Positions 49,535 through 60,062 of a stretch of DNA of 64,000 nucleotides are shown in pieces. Location: assembly GCA_905221605.1 (NCBI GenBank), contig CAJNDS010000598.1, positions 43,131 through 107,130 of the forward strand, written 5' to 3'. Position numbers and translations under genes: made by a program. The stretch is from Symbiodinium natans (Eukaryota; Sar; Dinophyceae; Suessiales; Symbiodiniaceae). The notes under the pieces were generated by a model. That model had not been told where the DNA came from, did not search any database, and was given only the letters and a program-made list of their open reading frames with translations. Position 1 is the stretch's first letter, and each line of letters starts with the position of its first letter.

Positions 49535-51338
49535 CTATTGCCAGGAGCCATCCCAGTCCGGACGCCGGGAGCGATGGCCAGCTGAGGTGGTATGGGAACG
49601 CTTCCCTCGGCTGGGCATGACCTGCATTGGAGGCAGCTCTTGCTCATCAACCCCCCACTCAGGGATGCCGTCCGGAATGGGGATACGCATGTATCTTGTC
49701 ATTGAGGTTTGGGCCGCGTGCCACATCACCCGGACAGCTTCCTGGATTTGCCTGTACTGCACAACACCTTCGTCCTTATACTGAAAGGGGAAGGAGGTAA
49801 CTGCAGCACGCAGGGCCGAAGGATCAGGGTCCTTGGGGGTGCCATGACAGTACATCCTAAACCAGAAGCTGTTGAGGCGCTGCTTGGTTGGATGTTTGGC
49901 TCGCATGAGCCCCTTAATGGCAGCCCAATGAGCAGTGGCTGCGTCATACCACGCATTTTGGGGACGTTGGGGCCCATGCTTGGTGGGTGTGGTGCTGATC
50001 CCTTTCCAATGCGCATCAAAGATGACTGGCAGCCGGAAAGGGGCGGAGACATCCACTTCTCGCAAAGCTGCAAGGTCAGTGGTTCGCAGCTCCGAGAAGC
50101 GCCAATCATTCACCTGTGCCTCGGGTTCGTCCTCCGCGTCTGACATGTCATCCATCGGGCAGGGAGAGCCTTCGTTAGTTTCGGAAGAGATGCTGACGAC
50201 CTCCGGCGAGGTTGCTGCAGTGTTCGCTTCCACAGGCGCAGCACAGGGCGAGGAGAGCAAGCACTCTAGGGGCAACACTCGCCGTAGAAAAACAGCCATT
50301 CTGTGAGAAGTGTCAGGCCATTCCAAGTTAAAAACTGACCAAAAATGTTCAATGTTTTGGTTGGCCACCGAGGCCGCAAGAGCAAGCCGGATGGCGTCAA
50401 GGAAATGGGCAGGGGGGAGGTCCGGCCTAAATTCTTGATAGTGCCTTTGCCCAAGTGTCTGTGTGCCCTGCAGCGTGATGCCTAGGAACGTATTCAGGCT
50501 GGGCTGGGCAAGCCTGGCCGTTTCCACGTCCGTGTGCTTAGCAGCTGCGGCCCATGCCTGCAAGGCTTCTTGGGAGGCTTGGCCAGTGACTTGTGGCAGT
50601 CCACTGTGCGCGTCCATCACATATTTGGTAGTAGGGCACGTTGGGACACCGATAAGCGCGGCCAGCCAAGAAGGCCACCATGGCTGCAGGCGGCACATTG
50701 ATCTGCAGGTCAGTAATTTTATTGTCAGATTCAGGAAAACCAATAACAATGGGCAGCCCTGCCGTACGCTCCAGGGGACCTTTTTGGTGGGACTCGAATG
50801 CGAGCAGAAGTGCACCCAGCCAATAATCTGGGTCAGCGTAGCTGAGCATTGCAGGAAAACTGGCATTGATGACACTCGGCAAGTCCGACACCGCAGAGAA
50901 AAGATCCGCGATGTACTGCGCTGTGGTAAGAAAGCCATACCCCACCAGGGACTCCGAAAGCCTTGCTTTGTCCAGCTGCGGGACCGGGCAATCCAACATT
51001 TCAGCAAGGTCGAAATGCTGCAATGCCCCCGACAATCTAAGGCACTGCGTGATGATAGGGTCATAAACCTTCAAATACGCTGCCGGAAACGTTTCAGGCA
51101 GATGCAGTAGCGTGTCAGCGATTCCGATCAGCATACCCGAGTCTTGCAGCTGGTTCGGTATGCCGTTCAAAAACACCTCATAGGCCCTATATGCCCGAAG
51201 CTGCTGGCAGTGTGTTGTGAGGTGTTGCGAGTCACGCAGGTTCATGTAGGGCCGAGGTTTGACATTCTTACCAAAGTGATGTCCCGCTGCAAGTGCGCGC
51301 CACATGAGATCACAGACCGAGACTGTGTTGCTTTGCAT
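49535..51338 (-). pseudogene. Unknown protein of about 600 residues, one frame change
   Basis: ATG at 51338 (MQSNTVSVCDLMWRALAAG), open to about 50660, then a +1 change of frame near 50661-50678, then open to the stop at 49535. Pieces before the shift: YMNLRDSQHLTTHCQQLRAY and CPVPQLDKARLSESLVGYG; after it: VPTCPTTKYVMDAHSGLPQV, SLNTFLGITLQG, an acidic linker (MDDMSDAEDEPEAQ) and FWFRMYCHGTPKDPDPSALR. Composition is that of a real globular protein with an acidic linker in the middle. No family recognised. The frame change could be a mutation, an assembly error or a translational shift; its neighbours have shifts of both kinds, so decay or error is likeliest. Confidence 0.5.
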
Positions 51339-52029
51339 GATCGCGGGTGCCGCTGGGCTCGCTAGGCCCTCGAGGCTTGGCTTTTGGTGGTTCCAGCTGC
51401 TGAGAGCCGTCTTCGTCCAAAGCGAGAGGCCGACTTTCCTTGCGAGCTTGGACAGCGGCTGTGATACCTTTTGGGGGGCGGACGGACACCTGGCAGCGCT
51501 GCTGGGAGCGTGCTCGTACGGCCTGGCCGCTAATCGTACTTCTGTATTCATAACGGGTGCGCCCGGCAGCGGGAAGACACGATCCTGCGCGTTTCTAGGA
51601 GTACTCCTTGCGTGCCTGACGAGCCGGCTCACCCTGTACCCCGCTCATGGCAATGAATCGGTTCGGGCCTATGTCGAAGCGGTTGATAGGCTCACGACTG
51701 CTAGCAATGAATTTGTTCGCAGCCGCATCGTTCGCATACCGGGTAACAAGGAGAAGGACACACATAAGCTCCCTTTTGATGTGCACGATTTGTACCGGGG
51801 GCTACTTGTAGCACAGAGGCGCGTAAGGAAGGCGGGACCAACCGCGAGCGCAAAGATGCTGGCTCGAGTCCTCGGATCGTGCTCGTTGCTCAACGAGTCA
51901 TGGGACAGGCGTAGACACTCCGCATGCCACAGCGCAGGAGTCCGGGCGTCCTCTTGGCCGGGCAGCGGAGAGTCAGGCAGCGTAGCTAACACGCCACTCA
52001 GCAGCGTTGGCGTCCATTCTTTGCGATAG
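51304..52029 (+). pseudogene. Helicase fragment with Walker A motif, inverted relative to its neighbours
   Basis: The plus-strand frame contains SVFITGAPGSGKTRSCAFL, a Walker A/P-loop (GxPGSGKT) at about 51537-51593, followed by LTLYPAHGNESVRAYVEAVD and NKEKDTHKLPFDVHDLYRGL. This arrangement resembles the start of superfamily-1 (UPF1-like) helicase domains that are abundant in dinoflagellate mobile elements; that comparison is from general knowledge. No Walker B or later helicase motifs follow; from about 51840 the minus-strand frame of the next ORF looks more coding. So only about 150-180 codons of a helicase are present. It overlaps the ATG region of the minus-strand gene at 49.5-51.3 kb. 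Confidence 0.5.
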
Positions 52030-54868
52030 GATTGTTCCTCCGCAAGCCAAAGGTTGAGGAAGCTTTGCAAGGGGTTGGAAGCCCCCGGACCCGCAGTAAG
52101 CGATGCCTGCGCAGCTTGCGTTTCGTGCTTGCCTCTGAAGACTTGGCAGACCTCCGGGTGAATGAGCTGTGCCCATGTGTCGTGCCAGTTCCCTCACTAG
52201 CCCGATAAGGAGGACAAGCACTAAATCTGTGGGAAGGCCGGCAACCACAGTGGCTGCCGGATGGCATCAAGAGGCGAGTCTTCTAGCGGAACGCCCAATG
52301 CAACATGCTGCCTTTCCCTAGGCATGTGTAACAGAGCACCCCAAAGCGGGGTAGAGGCTCCTCCGGGCAGAACCTCAAGCTGGCTGACTCTCGGCAGTGA
52401 GGGTCGTTGCGCGAATTGGTTGTGCTGTTCATCAGTCAAGAGCAGGGCAATGGTTATATTGACTGGCTGCATGGCCTTACTTTCTCCAGGGCCGGTGAAA
52501 AGCTTCTTCGGGGCAAGGAGCTCTATAAACATGCCTGGGTAGGCCACATCCCCCTTGTCTTCTCTCAAGGTAACCAGCAAAGCAGTGCCCTTGGCCGGCA
52601 CTTTACCAGCGACAGCAAACCACTTTTTAGCCCAGTCAGGGACATCCGCCAACTCCGGTGTAAGGAGCATGACCGATGCCCTTGGGTAAACTCGATGGAG
52701 AAGGCAGATTGGCCATGTATGCGCAGCGGCAGCAAGAAGAGCAAGCGGCCCAGTTGGGGTATTGGGTCGACTGCGCCATTTCGGGGTGGCCCTGCAGGAA
52801 GATAGGGCATCTTTCTTCCAAAACATGAGGACCCCAGGGAAGAGCTGGAGCCGCACTGGTCCACTGCCCTTTTTCCCAACAGAGGCCCACAGAGGGACGG
52901 AGTCCTCGTTGCCCCAGACCGACGGCACCATATCCATGCACAAAAGGAGGGGGTATAACCTCGGCGTATCGGTTCGCCATGAATAAGTCAGGACCAGGCA
53001 GGATTGCCAAACGGGAGTGCGAGCCGCCGTAACCCATGAGCAAGGGAAGAAATCCCTGTTCATATGGGCCTTGTCCCCATGTTTTGACCCCTCTGACCTG
53101 CCTGACTGGGGAGGCGCCAAACTGGATGTCTGGCTCTGGCCGGCCAGCAGTAAGGTCGGCCGTTTTCCACGCAACCTCATGTATGTATCTTCCTAAAAGT
53201 GCCCACGCAAACACAAAGTCAGAGTGCTTGTGAGCAGTGGTTCCGGCAAGAGGGGTGTTGCGTAGACATTGCCGATAATGGATCTGGTCCAACGGCACCT
53301 GCTCATGCATACCAGGCAATGGAGTGGGCACTTCACTGGGCATGATGACAGCTGCAGGGCTCGGCTCAACGCAGTACCAATTGAGGTCACCGCACTAGCG
53401 ACGTTGCCAGGGATGCAGAAGCGAGGGGGCCGGGGATGTTTGCCGTCCGGAGCATTCGGGTAGAAGAGGACCAATCCCCCATTTGCTTCGAGCTGGTCCT
53501 CGGACGCACAAACCATGCCAATTGAGTTTGGCACCGAGCCACAGGGCTGTGTCTCGTCCGTCTCGACTTCCATGCTGCCCAGTGACTCCGTCGAGAGGGT
53601 ATTGGGCAGTAGATCGAGGACTGCAAACCTTCGCAGCTCTTCTGCTTCCCACCTGGCAGTGAACAAGGTGTCATGGTCAAGCAACATCAAGACCACCCCT
53701 GGCGCAAGGACTCTGAGGACTGCCAGAATTTCGGGCCCCGCCCACGTAAAGTGCACAGAAGCTAGCCCCGCTTCCTTGGTGTTAACCAAGATGGGAAACC
53801 ACCTCTCCTTAAACGGGCCTTCCCACTGCATGCGTGCTACCAAATGCCGGACAAAGTAGGGGAAGTGCGGAATAGACAAGAAGCAGCGACTATCCGTGAC
53901 CAAGAGCAGGACATGGGCTCCTGCGGACTCAGCAGCCCGGAGCTGTGGAAGTAGGCAGCCGAGTAATGCATTGTAGTCAATCTCTGGGTGGAGACCTTGC
54001 GGCTCAGGCGGTTCGCCGGAAATGGCTCCCGAGGCCAGTTTCAATGGCAGTACGCCGCTAGGGGTGGGCTCAGGGAAATTCTGATTACTTTCTAGTGCCT
54101 GCGCGAGATCCTCAGGCTCCTGAGGCCCCGGCGCATGATCAGCACTGAGAGTGCGAAGCTGGCATATAGCCTGCATTGCGGTCGCCGCAAGGACCTGTGG
54201 ACCTGGGTGGCTAGGGACCTGCCAAGTGGCAGGTCGGCTGCAACTGGCGCGGGAGGTGGCCTCCCATGTGGAATTCGCGGCTCGATCCTACTGACCTCAC
54301 TCACTGGGTATTCTCCAACACGTGGAGGAATCGGCGGTATGGGAGGGCGAGGACTATTATCCGGCCAGCAGACCCTAGGTGGATTAGGTGATGGAGTTTT
54401 CCAGGGCCCGGGAGACAGGGCTGTCTCCCTACCCGCTCCTTGTTCGGTGACAACACTCGCCCAAGGGGGAAGGTCTATCGCGTCACCAGGCAAAGCACTG
54501 TGCGTGGACACCGCTCGCCCCATGAGGGCACTGCTATGCGGCATGATGCCGATGCCTGGCCTCCATGCATGCAGGAGAAAACAGCGAACCGTGGGTTGCC
54601 GGGCGAAGCAGACGGCGTTGCTGTTTCTCAAAAAGGCAGAATGGTCCAGACACAACAAGGGTTGTATTTCCGGCGGAAAGTATCGGCACCAACCGGCAGC
54701 ATCGAGTTCGTGAGGCAGGATGACGCCGGCTTGCATCTGCCTGGTCATTGCGACATCACTGGTCCCTAAAGTGGCAAGTGCAGTGAGTTGCCCTCTCCTG
54801 GCAACGTGGACTTGGAGCACTTGCGCTCCAACCCGGATCGCGTACGGTTGACAGGCATACGACTCCAT
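51880..54868 (-). pseudogene. Long broken frame with a DHD motif (possible glycosyltransferase-like part)
   Basis: ATG at 54868 (MESYACQPYAIRVGAQVLQV). Coding continues through at least five frame changes near 54180, 53340, 52920, 52240 and 52030. In order: a Pro-rich linker (PPRVGEYPVSEV), ESAGAHVLLLVTDSRCFLS, APGVVLMLLDHDTLFTARWE, GNVASAVTSIG, AHKHSDFVFAWALLGRYIH, VMLLTPELADVPDWAKKWFA, LLLTDEQHNQFAQRPSLPRV, GLVRELARHMGTAHSPGG and AEEQSYRKEWTPTLLSGVLA. A hydrophobic strand followed by D-x-D and T-L-F is reminiscent of nucleotide-sugar glycosyltransferases, but this alone is weak. A single ancestral protein of roughly 950-1000 residues is likely. No stops are seen within the matched pieces, so the shifts are few and small. 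Confidence 0.45.
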
Positions 54869-55393
54869 GGCATCACTCACCGAACATGGCAGGCCAAACT
54901 CATGTGACTACCCCACAGGCAGCGGAGAACCACGAGGCAACCTCCAGACACCAAGATCCCTGGAAAGCCCTTACAAAAACTAGGGAGGGACTCAAGGAAA
55001 GGGAGGACCAAACAAAAAGCACAGCACACAGGAGAGAAGAAGCAGAAAGGCGAGAACAAAACCAGTCAGGAGCGTTACAACCCTCTACACAATGGGTTCC
55101 TCGTTCAGTCAGCCAGCCACCCTTAGCTTGAGCCAGGGCACATCCAACGCGCAACCTGAAAAGGGATGCAGCGTGTCATCGCAGGTGGCTGTTACTTGTG
55201 GCTGCAATGTGCTGCATGTACAAAGCAATGACCTGGAGACGATGGCATCCTTTACTTTGTCCGTGCACAGTAGTAGCACCAGAATGCAGGCGTACCTCGG
55301 TTGCTGGTCTGTTTGTAGCGGCAACACAAGGGCCGGCGCGCATAAATCGATTAAAATGGAAAAAGGAAGGCACTCTCTACCCTGCCCCGACGA
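54869..55393. other. Spacer, no gene recognised
   Basis: Purine-rich on the plus strand at 54985-55070, otherwise without clear repeats or frames. It separates the DHD frame from the hydrolase-like ORF. Confidence 0.35.
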
Positions 55394-56263
55394 CTACTCC
55401 GGGAGCTCGATATGGTCCGCCAGCAGCCAATCAGGATCGCTCAGCAATGCAGGCCACACCACATGCTCCGGGTCCTTGCCGATAACCACCTGGCGGATTG
55501 TGAGGCCGGGGGCCCAGGGGTACTGCGTGCGTCCGTAGCCCTTGAAGGCGGTAAAGTGTGAGTCTTCGGAAAGGGCTTCTGTGACAGGAGGCACGCGATG
55601 ATTGCCCCGCACCGAGTAGCACATCCGAAGGTGGTGCTGAAAGGTCTCTACGTCCTTTCGTCCGCCATAGACTAAAATTCGTGTCTCCCCGCCCGTTGGG
55701 GCTGGCAGCAAAGAAGGCAGCCTAATGGGGCCCATGCAAACACAAGCCCGGAAGGTCGCATGGGCCTCGGAAATTGCAATCTGGTAGGTGATGGTTCCTC
55801 CAGAGCCAAGGCCCATGAGATATGTGGGCAAGGAGATGCGAGGGCTCGCATCACGTTGGACGGCCAGTAGGAGCGGTAGAATTTCCATTGTATACACTGC
55901 CTTGGTCCAGGCAGCACCGTCAGGCAGCATCCAGGCAGGCGGTGAGCCTGCTTGTCCCGCCACAGGCCATGCGCAGGCAATGACGGCCTTTTTGAAAGCC
56001 AGGTTGTTCCACAGATACTCGATGGCCCCTTGCCAAGGCAGTGGGTGCATATTCTCCACATAGAAATGTCCACAACCAGGGAGGAGAAGCACTATCGAGT
56101 TGGCTTCCCCTGCATCCGCACTCGGCCGGGAGACAACAAAGGGGAGGGTTGAACTGCCATGGCTCGCCGTAATCCAGGTGTTTTCACGCCCAGCTACGAG
56201 CGGAGGGGCGACCAATGGAGGAGGCTGCAGGTTCTCCAGGCCAAGGGGCTCTTGCAATGCCAT
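55394..56263 (-). CDS. Alpha/beta-hydrolase-like protein (intact copy)
   Basis: ATG at 56263 (MALQEPLGLENLQPPPL), stop at 55394, 289 codons. In order: SIVLLLPGCGHFYVEN (like the oxyanion loop strand of esterases), a central PPAWMLPDGAAWTKAVYTME, LPTYLMGLGSGGTITYQIA (nucleophile-elbow-like, but the spacing is not a clean G-x-S-x-G), TRILVYGGRKDVETF (position of the acid) and GKDPEHVVWPAL (position of the catalytic His). The order fits secreted esterases or polyhydroxyalkanoate depolymerase-type hydrolases, so the fold assignment is plausible but not certain, and activity is doubtful if the nucleophile is lost. At least three decayed relatives lie at 47.7-49.5 kb. Confidence 0.5.
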   Translation of the reverse strand: MALQEPLGLENLQPPPLVAPPLVAGRENTWITASHGSSTLPFVVSRPSADAGEANSIVLLLPGCGHFYVENMHPLPWQGAIEYLWNNLAFKKAVIACAWPVAGQAGSPPAWMLPDGAAWTKAVYTMEILPLLLAVQRDASPRISLPTYLMGLGSGGTITYQIAISEAHATFRACVCMGPIRLPSLLPAPTGGETRILVYGGRKDVETFQHHLRMCYSVRGNHRVPPVTEALSEDSHFTAFKGYGRTQYPWAPGLTIRQVVIGKDPEHVVWPALLSDPDWLLADHIELPE

Positions 56264-56561
56264 GGCGAAGAAGAGGCAGCCTACCCAATTGATGGGGCAA
56301 GGTAGAGGAAGACTGGGCAGTCTTGCCTGAGAGCCGTGCCGTCCAGCGCAAAGAATGTCACACAACAACAAGCTTGCTCCCAACTTCCCCTGACTCAGCT
56401 CCCTTCAGTTGGAGACTACATCAGCAGTATAACATGATCAATGGTTACAACTTTCCAAATCGGTCAAGACAACAGCATGACATTACAGGAATGCCGCATG
56501 ACCATGGATAACGACCGATGTACTAGGCCGTCGTTTGTTCCGTATTCGCACAAGGTCAGCG

Positions 56562-57245
56562 TTAGATGTCACTATCCGAATGCCGATTGTCCTCAAGCAG
56601 ATGCATGGTCTCGTCATCTAAATGCTCGAGAATGTCGGTAGCAATACGTTCATCGAGGAAGCACGCTACCCACTCCAGAATGACGGCATTATCATTGGGG
56701 ACAGCCGCTTGCAAAAGCAAATTGACTTTATCGGCAGTGAAACGCCATGCAAGCAAAAGATGCTGCTCCAAATGCGCTTTTATGAGGTAAATTGGAAAAT
56801 CTTCCTGGCGATGCACAATGATTGGCCTGGCCCAGGCTAAAAGGGCATTCTGCTGTGGTCCAGGCGGACGTCTGAACATAGCCAGTAACGCCCCGTACTC
56901 CTGGGCAAGCTCGTTCCTCAAATCCTGCGAAAGATCTCGAAGGTGGTGTGCAAGCCAGGCACGATGACCTCCAACAGAGTGCGCGAGTTCGGCCGCAGCA
57001 ACCATGGCGAGGGTCCGTTGATTAGGACGTCCTTGGGCTGCCGAGGCATCGCGGATTCCTTGCAGTACGAGGAGCTTGGTGAGCGATATCCAGCCAGCAC
57101 TACAAGTGTGGCCGTGGCCTTCGAGGATGGGCTCGCTGGAAAAGATCTCCGGGTGTTCGTAAGGGTAGCATCTTTCCCAGTCACTGTCGCCATCTCCATT
57201 GACAGCAGTGTAAAGGCTGCCACCAATGACCAACGAAGCAGCCAT
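56562..57245 (-). CDS. Unknown protein, 227 residues
   Basis: ATG at 57245 (MAASLVIGGSLYTAVNGDGD), stop at 56562, unbroken. The middle has RDLSQDLRNELAQEYGALLA and LLAWARPIIVHRQEDFPIYL. The C-terminal part is helical and acidic (DERIATDILEHLDDETMHLL). The LLAW phrase also occurs in the ORF at 61.8-62.3 kb (KLLLAWTLIEVIA), and both have an acidic pair region, but similarity is too weak to call them paralogues. No family recognised. Confidence 0.45.
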   Translation of the reverse strand: MAASLVIGGSLYTAVNGDGDSDWERCYPYEHPEIFSSEPILEGHGHTCSAGWISLTKLLVLQGIRDASAAQGRPNQRTLAMVAAAELAHSVGGHRAWLAHHLRDLSQDLRNELAQEYGALLAMFRRPPGPQQNALLAWARPIIVHRQEDFPIYLIKAHLEQHLLLAWRFTADKVNLLLQAAVPNDNAVILEWVACFLDERIATDILEHLDDETMHLLEDNRHSDSDI

Positions 57246-57679
57246 GCCGGGCAGTTAGTTCGGGGAGGGCAAGCGGGCGCCTGCTCCTGTGAGCCCTGGC
57301 GGCACAGAACAAGAGGGCAAGTTAGCGGGTAATACCATCACTCCTTTATGTTCGCGGCTGAGAGGGCTATGAGCCACAGGAACAAACTGTCAATCCATGC
57401 GGGGGACTAGGGCGTGTGAGTGCGGGCGCACTCACGTACCCAACATCAAATCACTCCCGCACCCTCACAAGATTCTCCGCAGGTAATACTCGGGAGCAAG
57501 GGAGCAACCCGAACGGGAGCTCCTGAGCCGCTTCACCGAGCCCCTGCTCGGAAATTGCGGTGAGGGGTCACTGCTCGTCAAACTTGTACAGAGAACGTAA
57601 ATGGATCTACTGCCTTGAGAAGAGATGCAGGTTCCTACACCGCCGTGTGAGGCGGGCGCACTCACGTGGCATGAGCAAC
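57246..57679. other. Spacer with two hairpin-forming repeats
   Basis: At 57416-57435 the sequence GTGAGTGC-GGGC-GCACTCAC is a perfect 8-bp inverted repeat with a 4-base loop. A near copy lacking one T is at 57647-57665. Both sit within CGTGTGAG...ACTCACGT phrases, 230 bases apart. They could be transcription end or processing signals, or ends of a small insertion. Confidence 0.5.
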
Positions 57680-58300
57680 TCAACCGTCCTCCTCCACTTG
57701 CCCAGTGACTGGGGTCCTAGCCTGGCTAGAGGAGGGGAAGAGTATAGCATTGTTTCGCATTCGCGCGACACCCAAGTCCATCAATTCCGTAACATGAAGC
57801 TGCAATTTGAAATGGGTGCAGTTCACACGCACGACGGGCACAACACGCTGTGTACTGGCGAAGGTTGACGTCGATGTCACAAAACGCCTGCGCGATGCCC
57901 AAGCCCCGATGATACCTCCCCAGCGCCGACAAACAGCAGCCACTCTCGCGGTTTCCCTCAGGGACGGGAGGGCAACCCTATAATTCTCGACTCCAGGAGC
58001 GACGTGAGGGAGGCGAGTATAACAACAACCCCAATTCGACTGTTGTTGCCGCCAGAGGTACACTTGTGGAGGCTCAGAGAGGCCTTCGCGCGGCTCTATA
58101 ATTAACCACAGGCTCAAGCACACAGTGCACGCATCAAAGAGGATACAACGCAATGCATCCAATGGGCAGTCGTGAAGGTGTCTATCGCTGTGCCTGGAGG
58201 CGGGCCTACAGTAGGCCGACGTAGGGCTCAACTGCGAGACAATCACAAGCAGCGGAGCAAGACGTTCCATATGGATTTGAGGGCTGGATGCCTCAACCAT
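57680..58300 (-). CDS. Unknown, possibly secreted protein, 206 residues
   Basis: ATG at 58300 (MVEASSPQIH), with a second ATG (MERLAPLLVIVSQLSPTSAY) that would give a signal-peptide-like start, and a Cys-rich part (CPLDALRCILFDACTVCLSL). Stop at 57680. Near 57930 another frame opens (Cys-rich, CDIDVNLRQYTACCARRAC), so the true C-terminus is uncertain. No family recognised. Confidence 0.35.
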   Translation of the reverse strand: MVEASSPQIHMERLAPLLVIVSQLSPTSAYCRPASRHSDRHLHDCPLDALRCILFDACTVCLSLWLIIEPREGLSEPPQVYLWRQQQSNWGCCYTRLPHVAPGVENYRVALPSLRETARVAAVCRRWGGIIGAWASRRRFVTSTSTFASTQRVVPVVRVNCTHFKLQLHVTELMDLGVARMRNNAILFPSSSQARTPVTGQVEEDG

Positions 58301-58497
58301 GTCAGTGATGCCTTCCTGAGGGGAAGGCGGTGGACTACCTCGGATCTATAGAGTTGACCTGAGCCAGCACTGCACAGCACCCATGAAAAAGTCCCGCCAA
58401 CACATTCCCTAGAATGCAAAACCGCGAAAGCAGTGTGAAACTGGAGAACGAGACCCTCATGCTTCCAAGGCCAAGCATTAGTGAAGGGGCGGGGTCC

Positions 58498-59899
58498 CTA
58501 CTGCATTTTCAGGAGTATGTTTGCATTCGGAGCAAAAGCTCGGAGTACTGCCGACGCAGGACTCGCAACTGCCCCTTGTGAGTCGGCCAGGACAAAAGAT
58601 CGACACTCGAGGTGCCCACTGCGTTCTCTCATCGCTTGCACGCATTTGACCATCAACAGGGACACAGGCCAGCTACAAGAAGCCAAAACAGGGCAAGGTA
58701 GGTCATTCCAATCGCTTGGGTTGAGGAGCTGCAGGTGCCAGGACGGCCAGCCAACAGTGACGGGTGGATGCGCAGCCCTTACAGCCAGGAGATCATTGTA
58801 GGCATATACAGTGAACGGTGTGCCCACCGGCCAATCTACCAGGGCACAGCACGGAGGGACAGGTAGGTGACTAAGTTGCGAAACAGCGAAGACCCCAAAG
58901 GAGATCTGGCTGCAGGCGGTTCGGGCACAAAGCACATAAGGCAGGGAAAAGTTGAGTGGTAAGTTGGAGAGTATCCCCTTCAAGAGCTTCTTGTCGAAAG
59001 GGGGCAACGCACCAAACGATTTGAATCATACAACCTTGATGTTGAGTAACGCGCACAAGGGTGAGATTGGCAACAAGGCCAGCATACCTTACCCTACAAC
59101 GAGAAGCTGCTTCACGGACTGACCAAGGGGCAGGCACGTGACGCTGCAAGGTGGACTGTGTGCGAGGCCATAGACTGCCACAGTGGCCCTCTGCCTGCGG
59201 GTGAGGAGAATCCATTTGGGCAGGCCAATGATGCTCATGAGCAAGTCGCCCGCCCAGGAGCTGCCTTGCAGGAGTTTGATTGGCAAAGTCAGCTGTAAAC
59301 GGTGAACGCAGTCGGAGGAAGCGGAGGCTCGCGAGTGGGAAGTCTCCAACTGCATGGACGTCGTAAGTGCATTCGTCAAGAGGCGTGACTCCAAAGAACG
59401 CTCCGGCGTGTTCCCCCGTGGGAATCGCAAAGAAGGGCATTCCCCTCAGACCTTCCAAGAGAAGTCGGAACCAGTGCGAATTAACTGATGCAAGACAGGC
59501 CACAGACTGGATAGCCAATTGGCACCAATGAAGCATGTGCCAATGAAAGTCTAAGCCGCCCGAGACCTGGCCGATCTTTATTTCTTGTCTTATGCTCCAA
59601 CTAAGCCAAGCCTGGAAGGCATCAGCGGCATTTTCAGTGCCATGAACACTCTGCAATGGCAGGGCAAGAACAACCTTGATGTTGCAGAGATCCACAAGAA
59701 GGCGTTGCGCGACTGACGATGTCAGTCTTTGCACAGGGTCCTCTCCACCTCCGCAAAGAGGAATTAGAGGGTCATTGCCTAGGACCAGCGTCAAGGCCAC
59801 CGGGGACAAATCCAAGGACAGAGCTTGCGGCAGAGCAAGAGTACGGGCGTACTCAAGCTGCCTTGGGTCGCTGTCAAGGCAATCTTCCTCTGTTGACAT
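58498..59899 (-). pseudogene. Tandem paralogue X1 (unknown family, VDWPVGT domain)
   Basis: ATG at 59899 (MSTEEDCLDSDPRQLEY). Contains HWHMLHWCQLAIQSVACLA and FLRLRSPFTADFANQTPARQ, then a frame change near 59000 and the C-terminal domain LVDWPVGTPFTVYAYNDLLA with MRERSGHLECRSFVLADSQG, stop at 58498. Homologous along its length to X2: compare LVDWPVGTVFIAVAF and MRQRSGYLESRAFVLCDEQG. The shared His/Trp-rich middle (here a WH..Q..GR..HEHHWP-like part) is matched in X2 by ATHHGFWPGV. Family unknown. The two copies may be a duplicated gene of the element. Confidence 0.55.
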
Positions 59900-60062
59900 G
59901 CTCAAGTTGGGCCGCAAGGCAACGAGTCGTATAGTGTGGCGGCAGGAAAGTGACGTCGCGGGGCAGCCTCAGACTCCCATGAGCCAAAGCACTACTACGC
60001 TAGTGTGAGCCAAAAGGCGGCAAGAAGGCGTTACCAATGCAGCAAAGCCAGCCGTCCTAGCA

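Noticed and set aside
50538-51632. First ~100 codons of the long minus-strand ORF upstream of its ATG at 51338
   Set aside because: This part is antisense to the plus-strand P-loop region; the P-loop frame has recognisable motifs and the antisense stretch does not.
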